Source: Lentzea flava
GTDB taxonomy: Bacteria > Actinomycetota > Actinomycetes > Mycobacteriales > Pseudonocardiaceae
NCBI RefSeq assembly: GCF_014648475.1
Contig: NZ_BMRE01000003.1
Coordinates: forward strand, 1 to 64,000
Length of the DNA: 64,000 nucleotides
Direction: 5' to 3'
How positions within the stretch are numbered: position 1 is the stretch's first letter; each line of letters opens with the position of its first letter. The position numbers and the translations under genes were made by a program. Below are positions 17,008 through 25,609 of the stretch, in pieces. Below the pieces are notes generated by a model. It was not told the origin of the DNA and did no database searches. It saw nothing but the letters and a program-made list of their open reading frames with translations.

Positions 17008-18230
17008 TCGAGGAGATCTATCGCGCGGAGTACGGCCGCGCGGTGTCAGTCCTGACCCGCGTCCTCGGCGACCTCGACCTCGCCGAGGAGGCGGTGCAGG
17101 ACGCCTTCACCACGGCCGCCGAACAGTGGCCGGTGAAGGGCGTACCACCGGCGCCCGCCGGCTGGATCATCACGACCGCGCGCAACCGCGCCATCGACAG
17201 GCTGCGCCGCGAGACCAAGGGGCACGAGAAGCACGCGCAGGCGGCGCTGCTCCAGCACGAACCGGAGGAGGAGGTGGGAGACGTGCCGGACGACCGGCTT
17301 CGGCTGATCTTCACCTGCTGCCACCCGTCGCTCGCGCTGCAGGCCCAGGTCGCGCTGACGTTGAAGCTCCTCGGCGGTCTCACCACGGCGGAGATCGCGC
17401 GGGCGTTCCTCGTGCCGGAACCCACGATGGCGCAACGGATCGTGCGGGCGAAGGGCAAGATCCGCGCGGCCCGCATCCCGTACCGGGTGCCGCGCGACGC
17501 CGACCTGCCCGAACGCCTGAAGGCCGTGCTCGCGGTCGTCTACCTGATCTTCAACGAGGGCTACCTGGACAAGCAGGAGCTGGCCGGCGAGGCGATCCGG
17601 CTCGGCCGCGTGCTGGCCCAGCTCATGCCGGACGAACCAGAGGTGTGGGGGCTGCTCGCGTTGATGCTGCTCGTCGCCTCACGCCGGGACGCTCGGGTGG
17701 TCGACGGCTCGCTGGTGCCGCTCGCGGAGCAGGACCGGTCGCGGTGGGACGCGAACCTGATCGCCGAGGGCCAGGACATCGTGCGGCGGTGCCTGCGCTG
17801 GAACCGGCCGGGGCCGTACCAGCTTCAGGCCGCCATCAACGCCGTGCACAGCGATCCGCCGACCGACTGGCATCAGGTCGTGGCGCTCTACGACCAGTTG
17901 CTGGCGATCACACCCAGCCCGGTCGTGGCGCTGCATCGTGCCGTCGCCGTTGCCGAGGTCGACGGACCTGCCGTGGCGCTGCGGGAGGTCGAGGCGCTCG
18001 ATCTCGACCGGTACCACCTGTTCCACGCCGTCCGCGCTGATCTGCTGCAACGGCTCGGTGAAGACCCGACGGCGGCGTGGGAGGCCGCGCTCGAACGGGC
18101 GGAGCACCCGGCCGAACGCGACCTCCTGCGGAAACGGCTAGGCCTTGCGGCGGACGAGCAGGATCGCGCCGACGACGGCGATCAGCCCGACGACGACCCA
18201 CAGCCACGCGGGAACGCCACCGGAGTCTGA
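17004..18230 (+). CDS. ECF42-group RNA polymerase sigma factor with C-terminal TPR-like extension
   Basis: This 408-aa protein has region 2 (AEEAVQDAFTTAAEQWP, near residues 25-41), region 4 (LTTAEIARAFLVPEPTMAQRIVRAK), and a long C-terminal domain with FNEGY and the repeated helical pattern typical of ECF42. The DGPF protein immediately upstream is the group's hallmark. The last ~31 residues (after KRLGLA) are low-complexity and acidic and are encoded opposite the CopC membrane anchor. They may reflect a lost stop codon rather than useful protein. Confidence 0.92.
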   Translation: MIEEIYRAEYGRAVSVLTRVLGDLDLAEEAVQDAFTTAAEQWPVKGVPPAPAGWIITTARNRAIDRLRRETKGHEKHAQAALLQHEPEEEVGDVPDDRLRLIFTCCHPSLALQAQVALTLKLLGGLTTAEIARAFLVPEPTMAQRIVRAKGKIRAARIPYRVPRDADLPERLKAVLAVVYLIFNEGYLDKQELAGEAIRLGRVLAQLMPDEPEVWGLLALMLLVASRRDARVVDGSLVPLAEQDRSRWDANLIAEGQDIVRRCLRWNRPGPYQLQAAINAVHSDPPTDWHQVVALYDQLLAITPSPVVALHRAVAVAEVDGPAVALREVEALDLDRYHLFHAVRADLLQRLGEDPTAAWEAALERAEHPAERDLLRKRLGLAADEQDRADDGDQPDDDPQPRGNATGV

Positions 18231-18674
18231 CGGCGTGGTCGACACCGGGGTGTTCGACACCGGTGCGCTCATGGTCACCGACGACGTCGGTGCCGCGGAG
18301 GACGCGGCCACGTTCACCGTGAAGGTGAACTTGCCGCTGATGATGTCGCCGTCGTCGGCCTGAGCACGCCATTCCAGCGTGTGCGCACCGGCCTTCGCCG
18401 CGGCGCCGTCCACCTTCGCCGTGATGGTCCTGTCGACGGCGTGGGTCTGCGTGACCGGCCACTTGGCACCGTCCGGGCCGGTCACCGTGACCGCGTCGCC
18501 GTCGGGCAGGCTGACCGTGTCGCTGAACGTCAGCTCGATCTGCTGCGGCGGCGCGTCGAGTGCCGCACCGGACGCCGGGTTGCTGCTCTTGAGCTCGGCA
18601 TGGGCCTGCGCGGGGACGGCCACAGCCGTCGCGGCGAGCAGTGCCAGCACGAGCGCGCTGAAGTAACGCCTCAC
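18138..18674 (-). CDS. CopC-domain copper-binding exported protein
   Basis: This 178-aa protein has a signal peptide cleaved near AQA, so the mature N-terminus is His25 (HAELKSSNPASGA), the usual copper ligand in CopC. A single CopC beta-barrel domain follows, then a Thr/Ser/Pro linker and a C-terminal TM helix with an RRK stop-transfer tail. It should sit on the outer face of the membrane. GTG 18674 is used because the signal peptide starts there (VRRYFSALVLALL). No CopD gene is adjacent. It overlaps the sigma gene end by 93 bp. Confidence 0.9.
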   Translation of the reverse strand: MRRYFSALVLALLAATAVAVPAQAHAELKSSNPASGAALDAPPQQIELTFSDTVSLPDGDAVTVTGPDGAKWPVTQTHAVDRTITAKVDGAAAKAGAHTLEWRAQADDGDIISGKFTFTVNVAASSAAPTSSVTMSAPVSNTPVSTTPSDSGGVPAWLWVVVGLIAVVGAILLVRRKA

Positions 18675-18769
18675 GTGCGCAGCGTAGTGGCCCACTCGCT
18701 GTACGGGGTTTCCTGTCGGATTGGACAGAGTCGTTGTCCACCGGCTCGCCGGGGATTTCACTGGCCCGC

Positions 18770-19255
18770 ATGCACGACTTCCTCCGCGTGCTCTACGAAG
18801 ATCATCACCACAGTCTGCTGAACTTCGCGACCCGGCTGACCGGAGACCGCGCGGCCGCCGAGGACGTCGTCCAGGAGACCTTCCTGCGGGCGTGGCGCCA
18901 CCCCGAATGCTTTGCCGACGGATCCTCCGCCCGCGGCTGGCTCATCACCGTGGCGCGCAACGTGGTCATCGACCGAATGCGGGCCAGGACGGTGCGGCCG
19001 CACGAGACCCGCGAGCACGAACCGGAACCAGTTCCTGATCACGCTCAGCGGGTCGTCGACGCCTTGGTGATGGAGGCGGTGCTCGCATCACTGTCCTATG
19101 AACACCGTCGCGTGCTCACCGAGCTTTACTACAACGACCGCACGTACAGCGAGGTCGCCGTGTGTCTGGGCGTGCCTGCCGGAACGGTGAAGTCCCGCAC
19201 CCACTACGCGTTGTGCGAGCTACGCCGGGCGTTCGACCAGCGTCAGATCCGCTGA
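18770..19255 (+). CDS. ECF sigma factor (SigL/SigK-like)
   Basis: This 161-aa protein (from ATG 18770) has region 2 (AAAEDVVQETFLRAWRHP) and region 4 (YSEVAVCLGVPAGTVKSRTHYAL) of ECF sigma factors. No anti-sigma gene (zinc-binding HxxxCxxC) follows; the next gene is convergent. No strong ribosome site is visible before ATG 18770. An in-frame TTG at 18734 is possible. The 3' end overlaps the MFS gene by 36 bp. Confidence 0.88.
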   Translation: MHDFLRVLYEDHHHSLLNFATRLTGDRAAAEDVVQETFLRAWRHPECFADGSSARGWLITVARNVVIDRMRARTVRPHETREHEPEPVPDHAQRVVDALVMEAVLASLSYEHRRVLTELYYNDRTYSEVAVCLGVPAGTVKSRTHYALCELRRAFDQRQIR

Positions 19256-20416
19256 CCGCGGCTTGCGCAGCGACAGGACGAACGCGAGCGCGGCGGCCAC
19301 CGCGGCCGCGATCACCGGGACGACCGGCTCGACCTCGTAGAGCGCGGTGCTGAGCAGCGGTCCGAGGATGAACGTCAGTCCCGTGGTGGCGTTGACGAGC
19401 CCGGCGATCGAGCCCTGGTGCTCACGGCCGACACCGAGGGAGGCCGCGGCGGCGAAGCCCGCCACCGCGAGGCCGAGGCCGACGGAGGTCACCAGGAACG
19501 CCGCGGCCATCAGCCACGTCGTCGACGCGAAGGTGAGAATTCCGTAGCCTGCCAGCGCGATCGGTGCGCCGACGCGCATCAGCCTGGCCGCCGGCCACTT
19601 CAGCTTCGGCACGAGCGCGCCCTGCGTCGCGACGAGCCCGATGCCGGCGACGAACAGCACGACGCCGACAGTTCCCGCGGTGGCGCGGGAATCGAGGTGC
19701 AGCCGGTCCGCGACGAGGAACCCGACGATCACCTGCACGAGTCCGAGCGACAGGTACATCAGGAACCCGACGCCGAAGACAGGCCACAGCTCCCACGGTC
19801 GCGATCGGACTGTCTGCTGTGGACGTTCGACCGCCGCCGGCTTCACGCCGATGCCGACCCAGAGCGCGAGCACCGCGGCGATCGCGGGGGCGAGGTAGAG
19901 CGGCAGCAGCAACGAGAAGACGGCGAGCACACCACCGGCGGCCGGGCCGATGACGATGGAAAGTCCTTGCGCCGCACCGACGAGGCCCACGGCCCTGGTG
20001 CGTTCGGCCTCGTCGGTCGTGGCCGTGCCGGCGACGGCGAGGGCGGCGACGGGCAGTGCGGCGAGACCGGCGCCGAAGATCAGGCTGCGGAACACGAGCA
20101 TGAGCGTGAACGTCGGTCCGGGTGTCAGCGTCTCGTCGAGGCCCAGGCTGGAGACCACCGCGAAACCGGCCAGTCCCGTTGTGCACAAAGCGAGTCCGGC
20201 GAGCAGCACGCGGCGTAGCCCGATGGTGTCGAGCGCGCGTCCCCACAGCGGGCTCGACACGGTGAGTGCCGCCGCGGCGATCGTGATCACCAGCCCCAGC
20301 TGTGTCTCGGTGAGAGCCAGCTCACGGGAAAGCGGGGCAAGGATCGGAGTGAGCAGCTGCTGCGCCGAGTACATCACCAGAACGGTGATCAGCAAGGGCG
20401 CCAAGGACTTGCGCAC
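19220..20416 (-). CDS. Iron-box-controlled MFS transporter, candidate metallophore exporter
   Basis: This 398-aa, 12-TM MFS protein has the signature SSPLWGRALDTIGLRRVLL. GTG 20416 is preceded by GAGGGGAA. A strong iron box lies 41 nt upstream, and it is divergent from the 28-kb metallophore operon. Together these suggest export of the metallophore, as proposed for YbtX/EntS-type partners. Substrate identity is inference. Confidence 0.85.
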   Translation of the reverse strand: MRKSLAPLLITVLVMYSAQQLLTPILAPLSRELALTETQLGLVITIAAAALTVSSPLWGRALDTIGLRRVLLAGLALCTTGLAGFAVVSSLGLDETLTPGPTFTLMLVFRSLIFGAGLAALPVAALAVAGTATTDEAERTRAVGLVGAAQGLSIVIGPAAGGVLAVFSLLLPLYLAPAIAAVLALWVGIGVKPAAVERPQQTVRSRPWELWPVFGVGFLMYLSLGLVQVIVGFLVADRLHLDSRATAGTVGVVLFVAGIGLVATQGALVPKLKWPAARLMRVGAPIALAGYGILTFASTTWLMAAAFLVTSVGLGLAVAGFAAAASLGVGREHQGSIAGLVNATTGLTFILGPLLSTALYEVEPVVPVIAAAVAAALAFVLSLRKPRSADLTLVERPA

Positions 20417-20456
20417 AGGGTTCCCCTCGAGTCGAGACGCTGGTTGACCGTCCGAG

Positions 20457-20475
20457 TTAGGTTAGCCTAACTTAA
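20457..20475. promoter_or_regulatory. Iron box (IdeR/DmdR operator), strong match
   Basis: TTAGGTTAGCCTAACTTAA matches the IdeR/DmdR consensus at 17 of 19 positions. It covers a possible MFS-gene -10 (TAGGCT on the minus strand) and is 31 nt from the Zur-like site of the divergent operon. Confidence 0.88.
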
Positions 20476-20505
20476 CGGCCAGGGGTGGGTCAGTTCTATG
20501 CGACG

Positions 20506-20535
20506 TTGACAATCATTGTCAGTAGTGCTCACGAT
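20506..20535 (+). promoter_or_regulatory. Predicted promoter of the metallophore operon
   Basis: A perfect TTGACA (20506-20511), an 18-bp spacer and CACGAT (20530-20535) lie 27 nt before the thioesterase ATG. The Zur-like palindrome covers the -35. Confidence 0.5.
20507..20521. promoter_or_regulatory. Zur-box-like 7-1-7 palindrome
   Basis: TGACAATCATTGTCA is a perfect 15-bp palindrome with a single central base. Actinobacterial Zur boxes have the same 7-1-7 form (TGAAAATNATTTTCA-like). It differs by one symmetric substitution (C for A at position 4). Binding here would block the -35 of the operon. Another Fur-family or MarR-type regulator is possible. Confidence 0.65.
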
Positions 20536-20562
20536 GACTCTATCGGGTGAGGCAAGTGGGGG

Positions 20563-21309
20563 ATGTTCGTGAAGAGTGAAACCTGGCTGCGCTGCCGCGC
20601 GCCCCGGCCACGTGCCGCGGTGCGACTCGTGTGCCTGCCGCACGCGGGAGGCTCGGCGAGCTTCTTCCACGGCTGGGGCGCGCTTCCGGCCGAGGTGCTC
20701 GCGGTGCAGTACCCCGGCCGGGCGGATCGCATCGGAGACCCTTGTGCCGCAAGCGTTGCGGAGCTGGCCCGTGCGGTGGCCGACGCGGTGCCGAAGGACA
20801 AGCCGTTCGTGCTGTTCGGCCATTCGCTCGGCGCGATCGCCGCGTTCGAGGCGGCGCGCGTGCTCGAACACCGGCACGGGACACCGCCCGCTCACCTGAT
20901 CGTCTCGGGCAGGCAGGCGCCGGACGGCCGCGAGAACGGCCGGGTGCACCAGCTCCCCGACGCCGAGCTGGTCGGTGAGGTCGTGCGGCTCGGTGGCACG
21001 GATGGCGCACTTCTGGCCGAACCCGAGGCACGGTCGGTGTTCCTGCCACCGATCCGCGCGGACTTCCGCATCGCCGAGACCTACGCGTACCGCCCCGGCC
21101 CGGTGCCGAGCTGCCCGATCACCGCGGTGCTCGGGTCGGCGGACAGCGAGGTGACGCCGGAGCAGGCGCTGCGCTGGGCGCGGTTCACGTCCGGCCCGTT
21201 CGCGCGGCACGTGCTGCCCGGCGGGCACTTCTACCTGGTGTCCGAAGTGGACGCCGTCCTGAGCATCGTCGCAGCGACCCTGGAGATGAGGGACCTTGAG
21301 AACGTTTGA
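20563..21309 (+). CDS. Type II thioesterase of the metallophore NRPS
   Basis: This 248-aa stand-alone thioesterase (YbtT/GrsT type) frees carrier domains blocked by wrong or stalled acyl groups. It has the nucleophile elbow GHSLG (S88), the N-terminal CLPHAGGSA oxyanion region and GGHFYLV with the catalytic His. It is the first gene of the 16-gene operon, directly behind the Zur-like site. Its stop overlaps the salicylate synthase by 14 nt. Start at ATG 20563. Confidence 0.93.
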   Translation: MFVKSETWLRCRAPRPRAAVRLVCLPHAGGSASFFHGWGALPAEVLAVQYPGRADRIGDPCAASVAELARAVADAVPKDKPFVLFGHSLGAIAAFEAARVLEHRHGTPPAHLIVSGRQAPDGRENGRVHQLPDAELVGEVVRLGGTDGALLAEPEARSVFLPPIRADFRIAETYAYRPGPVPSCPITAVLGSADSEVTPEQALRWARFTSGPFARHVLPGGHFYLVSEVDAVLSIVAATLEMRDLENV

Positions 21310-22480
21310 GCGGCGCGTCCGGTGGACTGCCGACCCGCTGGAGACAGCCGCGGCGCTGGCGCGCGCGAGTGTCGAACCGCACGTGGTCTACGAGAACCGG
21401 GGCGTGGTGTGGTTCGCGGAGGGGGAGATCGAGACCGTCTGCGGCGGGATCGAGGAGCTGGCGGCGTTCCACGGGCGGACCGCCTACGGCTGGGTCACGT
21501 TCGAGCGCACCGGCCATCTGGCGGTGCCGCGGGACGAGATCCGGTTCGGCGACGGCAGCGCGGTGCTGCGGTCGGTGGACGAGGAATCCCTTTTGCTGCT
21601 GGAGAAACGACTGGCCGCGATCTCGCCGCTGACCGTCGGTGAGGAACGGGTGCAGGCGCCGATCGAGACGTGTGGCGCCGACGACTACCGGACGGCGGTC
21701 GCCGCGGCCGTCGCGGACATCCGGGCAGGGCTGCTGGAGAAGGTGATCCTGTCGCGGGTCGTGCCGCTGCCCGCCGACCTCGACTTCCCCGCGACCTACC
21801 TGGTGGGCAGGCGCGGCAACGACCCGGCGCGGTCGTTCCTGCTGCGGCTCGGCGGCTGGGAGGCGCTCGGTTTCAGCCCGGAGGTCGTGACCAGCGTCGA
21901 CGGCCTGGGCGAGGTGGTCACGCAGCCGTTGGCCGGCACGCGGGCGTTGCTGAACGACGCGGTGTTCGACGTGGCGCGGCGCGAGGAGCTCTACCGCGAC
22001 GCCAAGGAGGTCTTCGAGCACGCGATCTCCGTGCGGCTCGCTGCGGCGGAGCTGACCGGCGTGTGCGGGCACGGGTCGGTGAAGGTCGCGGACTTCATGT
22101 CGGTCAAGGAACGCGGCAGCGTGCAGCACCTCGCGTCCGAGGTCACCGGGGTGCTGGCGCCGGACCGTTCGCCGTGGGACGCGCTGGCCGCGCTGTTCCC
22201 GGCGGTGACGGCGTCGGGCATCCCGAAGGCGCAGGCGTGCTCGTTCATCGGCAGGGTCGAGCCGGAGCGCGGGCTCTACAGCGGCGCGGTGGTGCGGATC
22301 GACGCCGACGGATCGCTGGACGCGGCTCTGGTGCTGCGCAGCGTCTTCCGGCGCGAAGGTGTGACGTGGCTGCGGGCGGGCGCGGGGATCGTGGCGCAGT
22401 CGACGCCCGAGCGCGAGCTGGAGGAGACGGTCGAGAAGCTGCGCAGCGTCTCCCGGTTCCTGGTGCCGTCGTGCGCGTAG
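21296..22480 (+). CDS. Salicylate synthase (MbtI/Irp9/YbtS family)
   Basis: This 394-aa chorismate-utilising enzyme turns chorismate into salicylate through isochorismate. Diagnostic stretches are GFSPEVV, PLAGTR, EHAISV, VKERGSVQHLASEVTG, TASGIPKAQA and YSGAVV. It is about 40-55 aa shorter than Irp9/MbtI, mostly at the N-terminus. The only reasonable start is TTG 21296, inside the thioesterase gene; no in-frame ATG or GTG lies nearby. Its presence fixes the starter of the metallophore as salicylate. It overlaps the next gene by 10 nt. Confidence 0.93.
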   Translation: MRTFERRVRWTADPLETAAALARASVEPHVVYENRGVVWFAEGEIETVCGGIEELAAFHGRTAYGWVTFERTGHLAVPRDEIRFGDGSAVLRSVDEESLLLLEKRLAAISPLTVGEERVQAPIETCGADDYRTAVAAAVADIRAGLLEKVILSRVVPLPADLDFPATYLVGRRGNDPARSFLLRLGGWEALGFSPEVVTSVDGLGEVVTQPLAGTRALLNDAVFDVARREELYRDAKEVFEHAISVRLAAAELTGVCGHGSVKVADFMSVKERGSVQHLASEVTGVLAPDRSPWDALAALFPAVTASGIPKAQACSFIGRVEPERGLYSGAVVRIDADGSLDAALVLRSVFRREGVTWLRAGAGIVAQSTPERELEETVEKLRSVSRFLVPSCA

Positions 22481-23466
22481 TCGTCGCAGGTACGTCCTTC
22501 GGCCGCGTCTACCTGGACGCGGTGGGTTCCGATCTGGTGGGGATTCTGGCTCGGGGGAGCGCCTACTCGGCGGAGTGCGCTGCCTCGCGCGGAGTGCCGC
22601 TGTACACCTCGGTCGACGAGGTCCCGGACGTCGATGTCGCTTGCGTGGTCCTGAAGTCCGGTGCTCTGGGTGGGCCCGGTACCGAGATCGCGCGGGCCTT
22701 TCTGAAGCGTGGCGTGCACGTGTTGCAGGAGCATCCCGTGCACGCCGACGAGATCGCGTCGTTGTTGCGCGAGGCCCGCGCCGCCGGTGTTTCCTATGCG
22801 GTGAACACTCTGTATCCGAACCTCTCGCCGGTGCGGAGGTTTCTCGCGGTGGCCCAGGTGTTGCAGCGGCACCAGCGGATCGAGTTCATCGACGCGGCCT
22901 GCAACAGCCAGGTGCTGTACCCGTTGATCGACGTGCTCGGCCGGATCGCCGGGTTGCGGCCGTGGGAGTTCGGGCCGGTTTCGCGCGGCGGGCCGTTCGT
23001 GAGCCTGCACGGGCGGATCGGCGGGATCCCGCTGACGTTGCGGGTGCAGAACGAGGTGCACCCCGAGGATCCGGACAACCACTCGTTCTTCCTGCACCGC
23101 ATCACGATCGGCTGCGAGGGCGGGGTACTGGAGCTCGCCGACACGCACGGCCCCGTGTTGTGGAACCCGCGCCTGCACTCGCCGCGCGACTCCGCCGGCC
23201 GGTTGATCATGGACGCTGAGCGCCTGTCCACGCCGAACGTGGTCGTGCTCGGCTCTGCTGTGTCCTATGTGGACGTCTTCGCGAAGTTGTGGCCAGAGGC
23301 CGTGTCGCGTGCTTTGGCCGACCTGCACGACCCGGCCGGTCGGCAGTGGGCGTTGAGCGTGTCGACCGCGTGGCGCGAGCTGAGCGCCGTGCTGGGCCTG
23401 CCCGCACTGATTCGCCCGGCCGAACCCGGTGTCATTCCCCTCGACGAGATTTTGGCGGTGTCGTGA
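22471..23466 (+). CDS. Thiazolinyl imide reductase (Irp3/YbtU/PchG family)
   Basis: This 331-aa NADPH-dependent reductase begins with a nucleotide-binding GTSFGRVYL motif, has the QEHPVH dinucleotide-fold edge and NTLYPNLSPVRRF, both typical of the family. It reduces a carrier-bound thiazoline to thiazolidine, the step that precedes N-methylation in pyochelin. GTG 22471 overlaps the salicylate synthase end. With the PchF-like NRPS it predicts at least one thiazolidine in the product. Confidence 0.9.
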   Translation: MRVVVAGTSFGRVYLDAVGSDLVGILARGSAYSAECAASRGVPLYTSVDEVPDVDVACVVLKSGALGGPGTEIARAFLKRGVHVLQEHPVHADEIASLLREARAAGVSYAVNTLYPNLSPVRRFLAVAQVLQRHQRIEFIDAACNSQVLYPLIDVLGRIAGLRPWEFGPVSRGGPFVSLHGRIGGIPLTLRVQNEVHPEDPDNHSFFLHRITIGCEGGVLELADTHGPVLWNPRLHSPRDSAGRLIMDAERLSTPNVVVLGSAVSYVDVFAKLWPEAVSRALADLHDPAGRQWALSVSTAWRELSAVLGLPALIRPAEPGVIPLDEILAVS

Positions 23467-24101
23467 GCTGCAGTCATGTGCTGGTGAAGGTGGCGTCGCT
23501 GGATCGCGCCGTCGCCGACTTCCGCGCGCTGGGCTTCGAGGTGAAGCCCGCCTCTTCGCGGCACGCCCACGTGTGGTTCGCCAAGGGGCCGATCATCGAG
23601 CTGGTCACCACGCCCGCCGGTGCGCGGTTCTCGCGGATTCCGCTGAACCTGCTGTGGGGCAAGGGATCCGGGACGCGCATGGCGGGCTGGGCGGTGGCCG
23701 GAGAGGGCTTCTGCGACGTCGCGGTGCTGGTGGATTCGCCGTCGTCGGCCGGCGTGCCGATCGGCAAGGTCGTGCCGTGGGAGCGGGACGGGATCCGGTT
23801 CTCGTTCGCGTATCCGCGCAACCCTTCCGTGCCGTTCCTGGTGACGCCGTACGACCCGCCGCAGCACCCGGCCTCGGTCACGCATCCGAACGGCGCTTCG
23901 GAGTTGATCGGCGTGCTGATGGACGTCGCGCCGGCCGATCGCGCGGTGTTCGACCAGATCGTGGCCGGTGATCCGGTGTTCGAGGTGTCTGCCGGCCCGG
24001 TGACGCGGGTGCGCGCGATCCGCCTGGCCGGGCTTGCTTCCGCTCTTGATCCATCCCTGTTGCACGGCATCACCGTGCTCACCGAAGACGAGGACCTGTG
24101 A
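23463..24101 (+). CDS. VOC-superfamily (glyoxalase-like) protein of unknown role
   Basis: This 212-aa protein has a VOC-type start (SHVLVKVASLDRAVADFRALGFEV) and a glyoxalase-like domain in the first ~125 residues; the second half is a weaker related region. Metal-ligand residues are not clear enough to assign. GTG 23463 overlaps the reductase stop (GTGA) and its own stop overlaps the next gene. VOC proteins include isomerases, dioxygenases and ligand-binding resistance proteins. Any of these could serve the metallophore. I cannot choose. Confidence 0.7.
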   Translation: MSCSHVLVKVASLDRAVADFRALGFEVKPASSRHAHVWFAKGPIIELVTTPAGARFSRIPLNLLWGKGSGTRMAGWAVAGEGFCDVAVLVDSPSSAGVPIGKVVPWERDGIRFSFAYPRNPSVPFLVTPYDPPQHPASVTHPNGASELIGVLMDVAPADRAVFDQIVAGDPVFEVSAGPVTRVRAIRLAGLASALDPSLLHGITVLTEDEDL

Positions 24102-25609
24102 TGTCGCTCAACCGTCGTGACGTGCTGCGCCTGGCCGGCGTCGGTGCCCTGCTGACCGCCTGCGGTGGCGCACCCGGTGCGGCGCCCGTCCAGAACGCCG
24201 TCGTGGAGGCTCGGCGCGGCGGCACCCTGCGCGCCGTCTTCACCGGTGGCGGGGCCGCGGAGAGCATCGACCCGTTCGCGGGCGGATCCCCGGTCGACTT
24301 CGTGCGCAACGACGTGATCTACGACGCGCTGTTCGCCCTGCGCGGTGCGGCGGTCGAGCCCGCGCTGGCGTTGTCGGTCACGCCCGGCCCGTCGTCGTTC
24401 GAGCTGAAGCTGCGCCCGGACGTGAAGTGGCACGACGGCAAGGCTTTCACCGCCGAGGACGTCGCTTACAGCCTGAAGTACATGTGCTCGCCGGACCGCC
24501 CGTACCCGACGCAGCTCGGTGCGTACTTCGACGTGGCTGGAGTCCGCGTGGTCGACCCGCTGACCCTGGTGGTGCCCACCTCGCGGCCCGTCGGTGATCC
24601 GGCGCTGTTCCTCGCCGCGTTCCCCGCGAAGATCGTGCCCAACGGCTTCACCGGTGCCTCCGCCGTCGGCACCGGCCCGTACCGGGTGACCGCGTTCGAG
24701 GCGGGACGGGAAGCGCGGCTGGAACGGTTCGAGGGCCACTGGGCGGGGTCGTCGCCCGCTGATTCCCTGGTGCTGCTGTCGTTGAGCGACCCGGCGGCGA
24801 AGGTGAACGCGGTGTCGACCGGCCAGGCGGACTTCGCGGGCGACATCCCGTTCACCACGGCCAAAACCGGTGTGCCGGGCTTCGAGGTGCGGACCGCGGG
24901 TGCCTCCGCCCGCACCAGCTTCGGCTTCGTGCTGAACGCGACCAAGGCCCCGTTCAACGACCCGCGCGCCCGCCGTGCCGTGCGGCTGGGCATCGACCGC
25001 GCCGCGCTGGTGAACTCGGTGCTGCTCGGCTACGGCACGGTGGGCAACGACCTGTTGTGCGCCGGTGCCAAGTACTTCACCGCGCGCGAACCGTTGAAGC
25101 GCGACGTCGACCAGGCGCGGAAGCTGGTGTCCGAGGCGGGTTTGTCCGGTGCTTCGGTGACGTTCCGGTCGGCGGAGTGGGAGATCGGCTACAACGCCTC
25201 GACGCAGCTGGTCGCCGAACAGCTCAAGGACATCGGGCTGACGGTCAAGCCGCAGATCGTCGGCCCCGCCGAGTTCTTCGAGCCGTCCGCGGTGGCGGCG
25301 GCGGACGCGGTGGCGTTCTCCAGCGGCCCTTCCGCGCTGGCCGTGATCTACGGCCGGATCAGCGGGTTCCCGCCGCTCGCGTTGGGCGACAAGGAGTTCG
25401 ACACCGCCTTCGGCCGCGCGATCGCCTCCGCCTCGGAGGCCGAGCGCGCCTCCGCCTGGGAGACCGCGCAGAACGTGATGTACGACCGCGGCAACACCGT
25501 GGTCTGGGGCCTGGCCGACGTGCTGTCGCTGGCCCGTCGCGAAGTCGCGGGCGTCGACGTGCGCGACCAGCCCAAGTACCCGTACCTGGGCAAGGCCGGT
25601 CTGGCGTGA
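24098..25609 (+). CDS. Opp/Nik-type ABC substrate-binding lipoprotein (SBP_bac_5)
   Basis: This 503-aa solute-binding protein of the peptide/nickel family (cluster C) has a Tat-like signal (NRRDVLRLAG) followed by lipobox LTAC, so it is probably a Tat-exported lipoprotein. Motifs LRPDVKWHDGKAFTAEDVAYSL and ARRAVRLGIDR are diagnostic. GTG 24098 overlaps the VOC stop; ATG 24101 is next. Within a metallophore operon it is best read as the receptor for a metal-metallophore complex, as CntA is for staphylopine. Confidence 0.88.
   Translation: MMSLNRRDVLRLAGVGALLTACGGAPGAAPVQNAVVEARRGGTLRAVFTGGGAAESIDPFAGGSPVDFVRNDVIYDALFALRGAAVEPALALSVTPGPSSFELKLRPDVKWHDGKAFTAEDVAYSLKYMCSPDRPYPTQLGAYFDVAGVRVVDPLTLVVPTSRPVGDPALFLAAFPAKIVPNGFTGASAVGTGPYRVTAFEAGREARLERFEGHWAGSSPADSLVLLSLSDPAAKVNAVSTGQADFAGDIPFTTAKTGVPGFEVRTAGASARTSFGFVLNATKAPFNDPRARRAVRLGIDRAALVNSVLLGYGTVGNDLLCAGAKYFTAREPLKRDVDQARKLVSEAGLSGASVTFRSAEWEIGYNASTQLVAEQLKDIGLTVKPQIVGPAEFFEPSAVAAADAVAFSSGPSALAVIYGRISGFPPLALGDKEFDTAFGRAIASASEAERASAWETAQNVMYDRGNTVVWGLADVLSLARREVAGVDVRDQPKYPYLGKAGLA

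Noticed and set aside
18734..18769. TTG start 12 codons upstream for the ECF sigma gene
   Set aside because: The added residues are not family-like, and ATG 18770 begins exactly at the conserved N-terminus.
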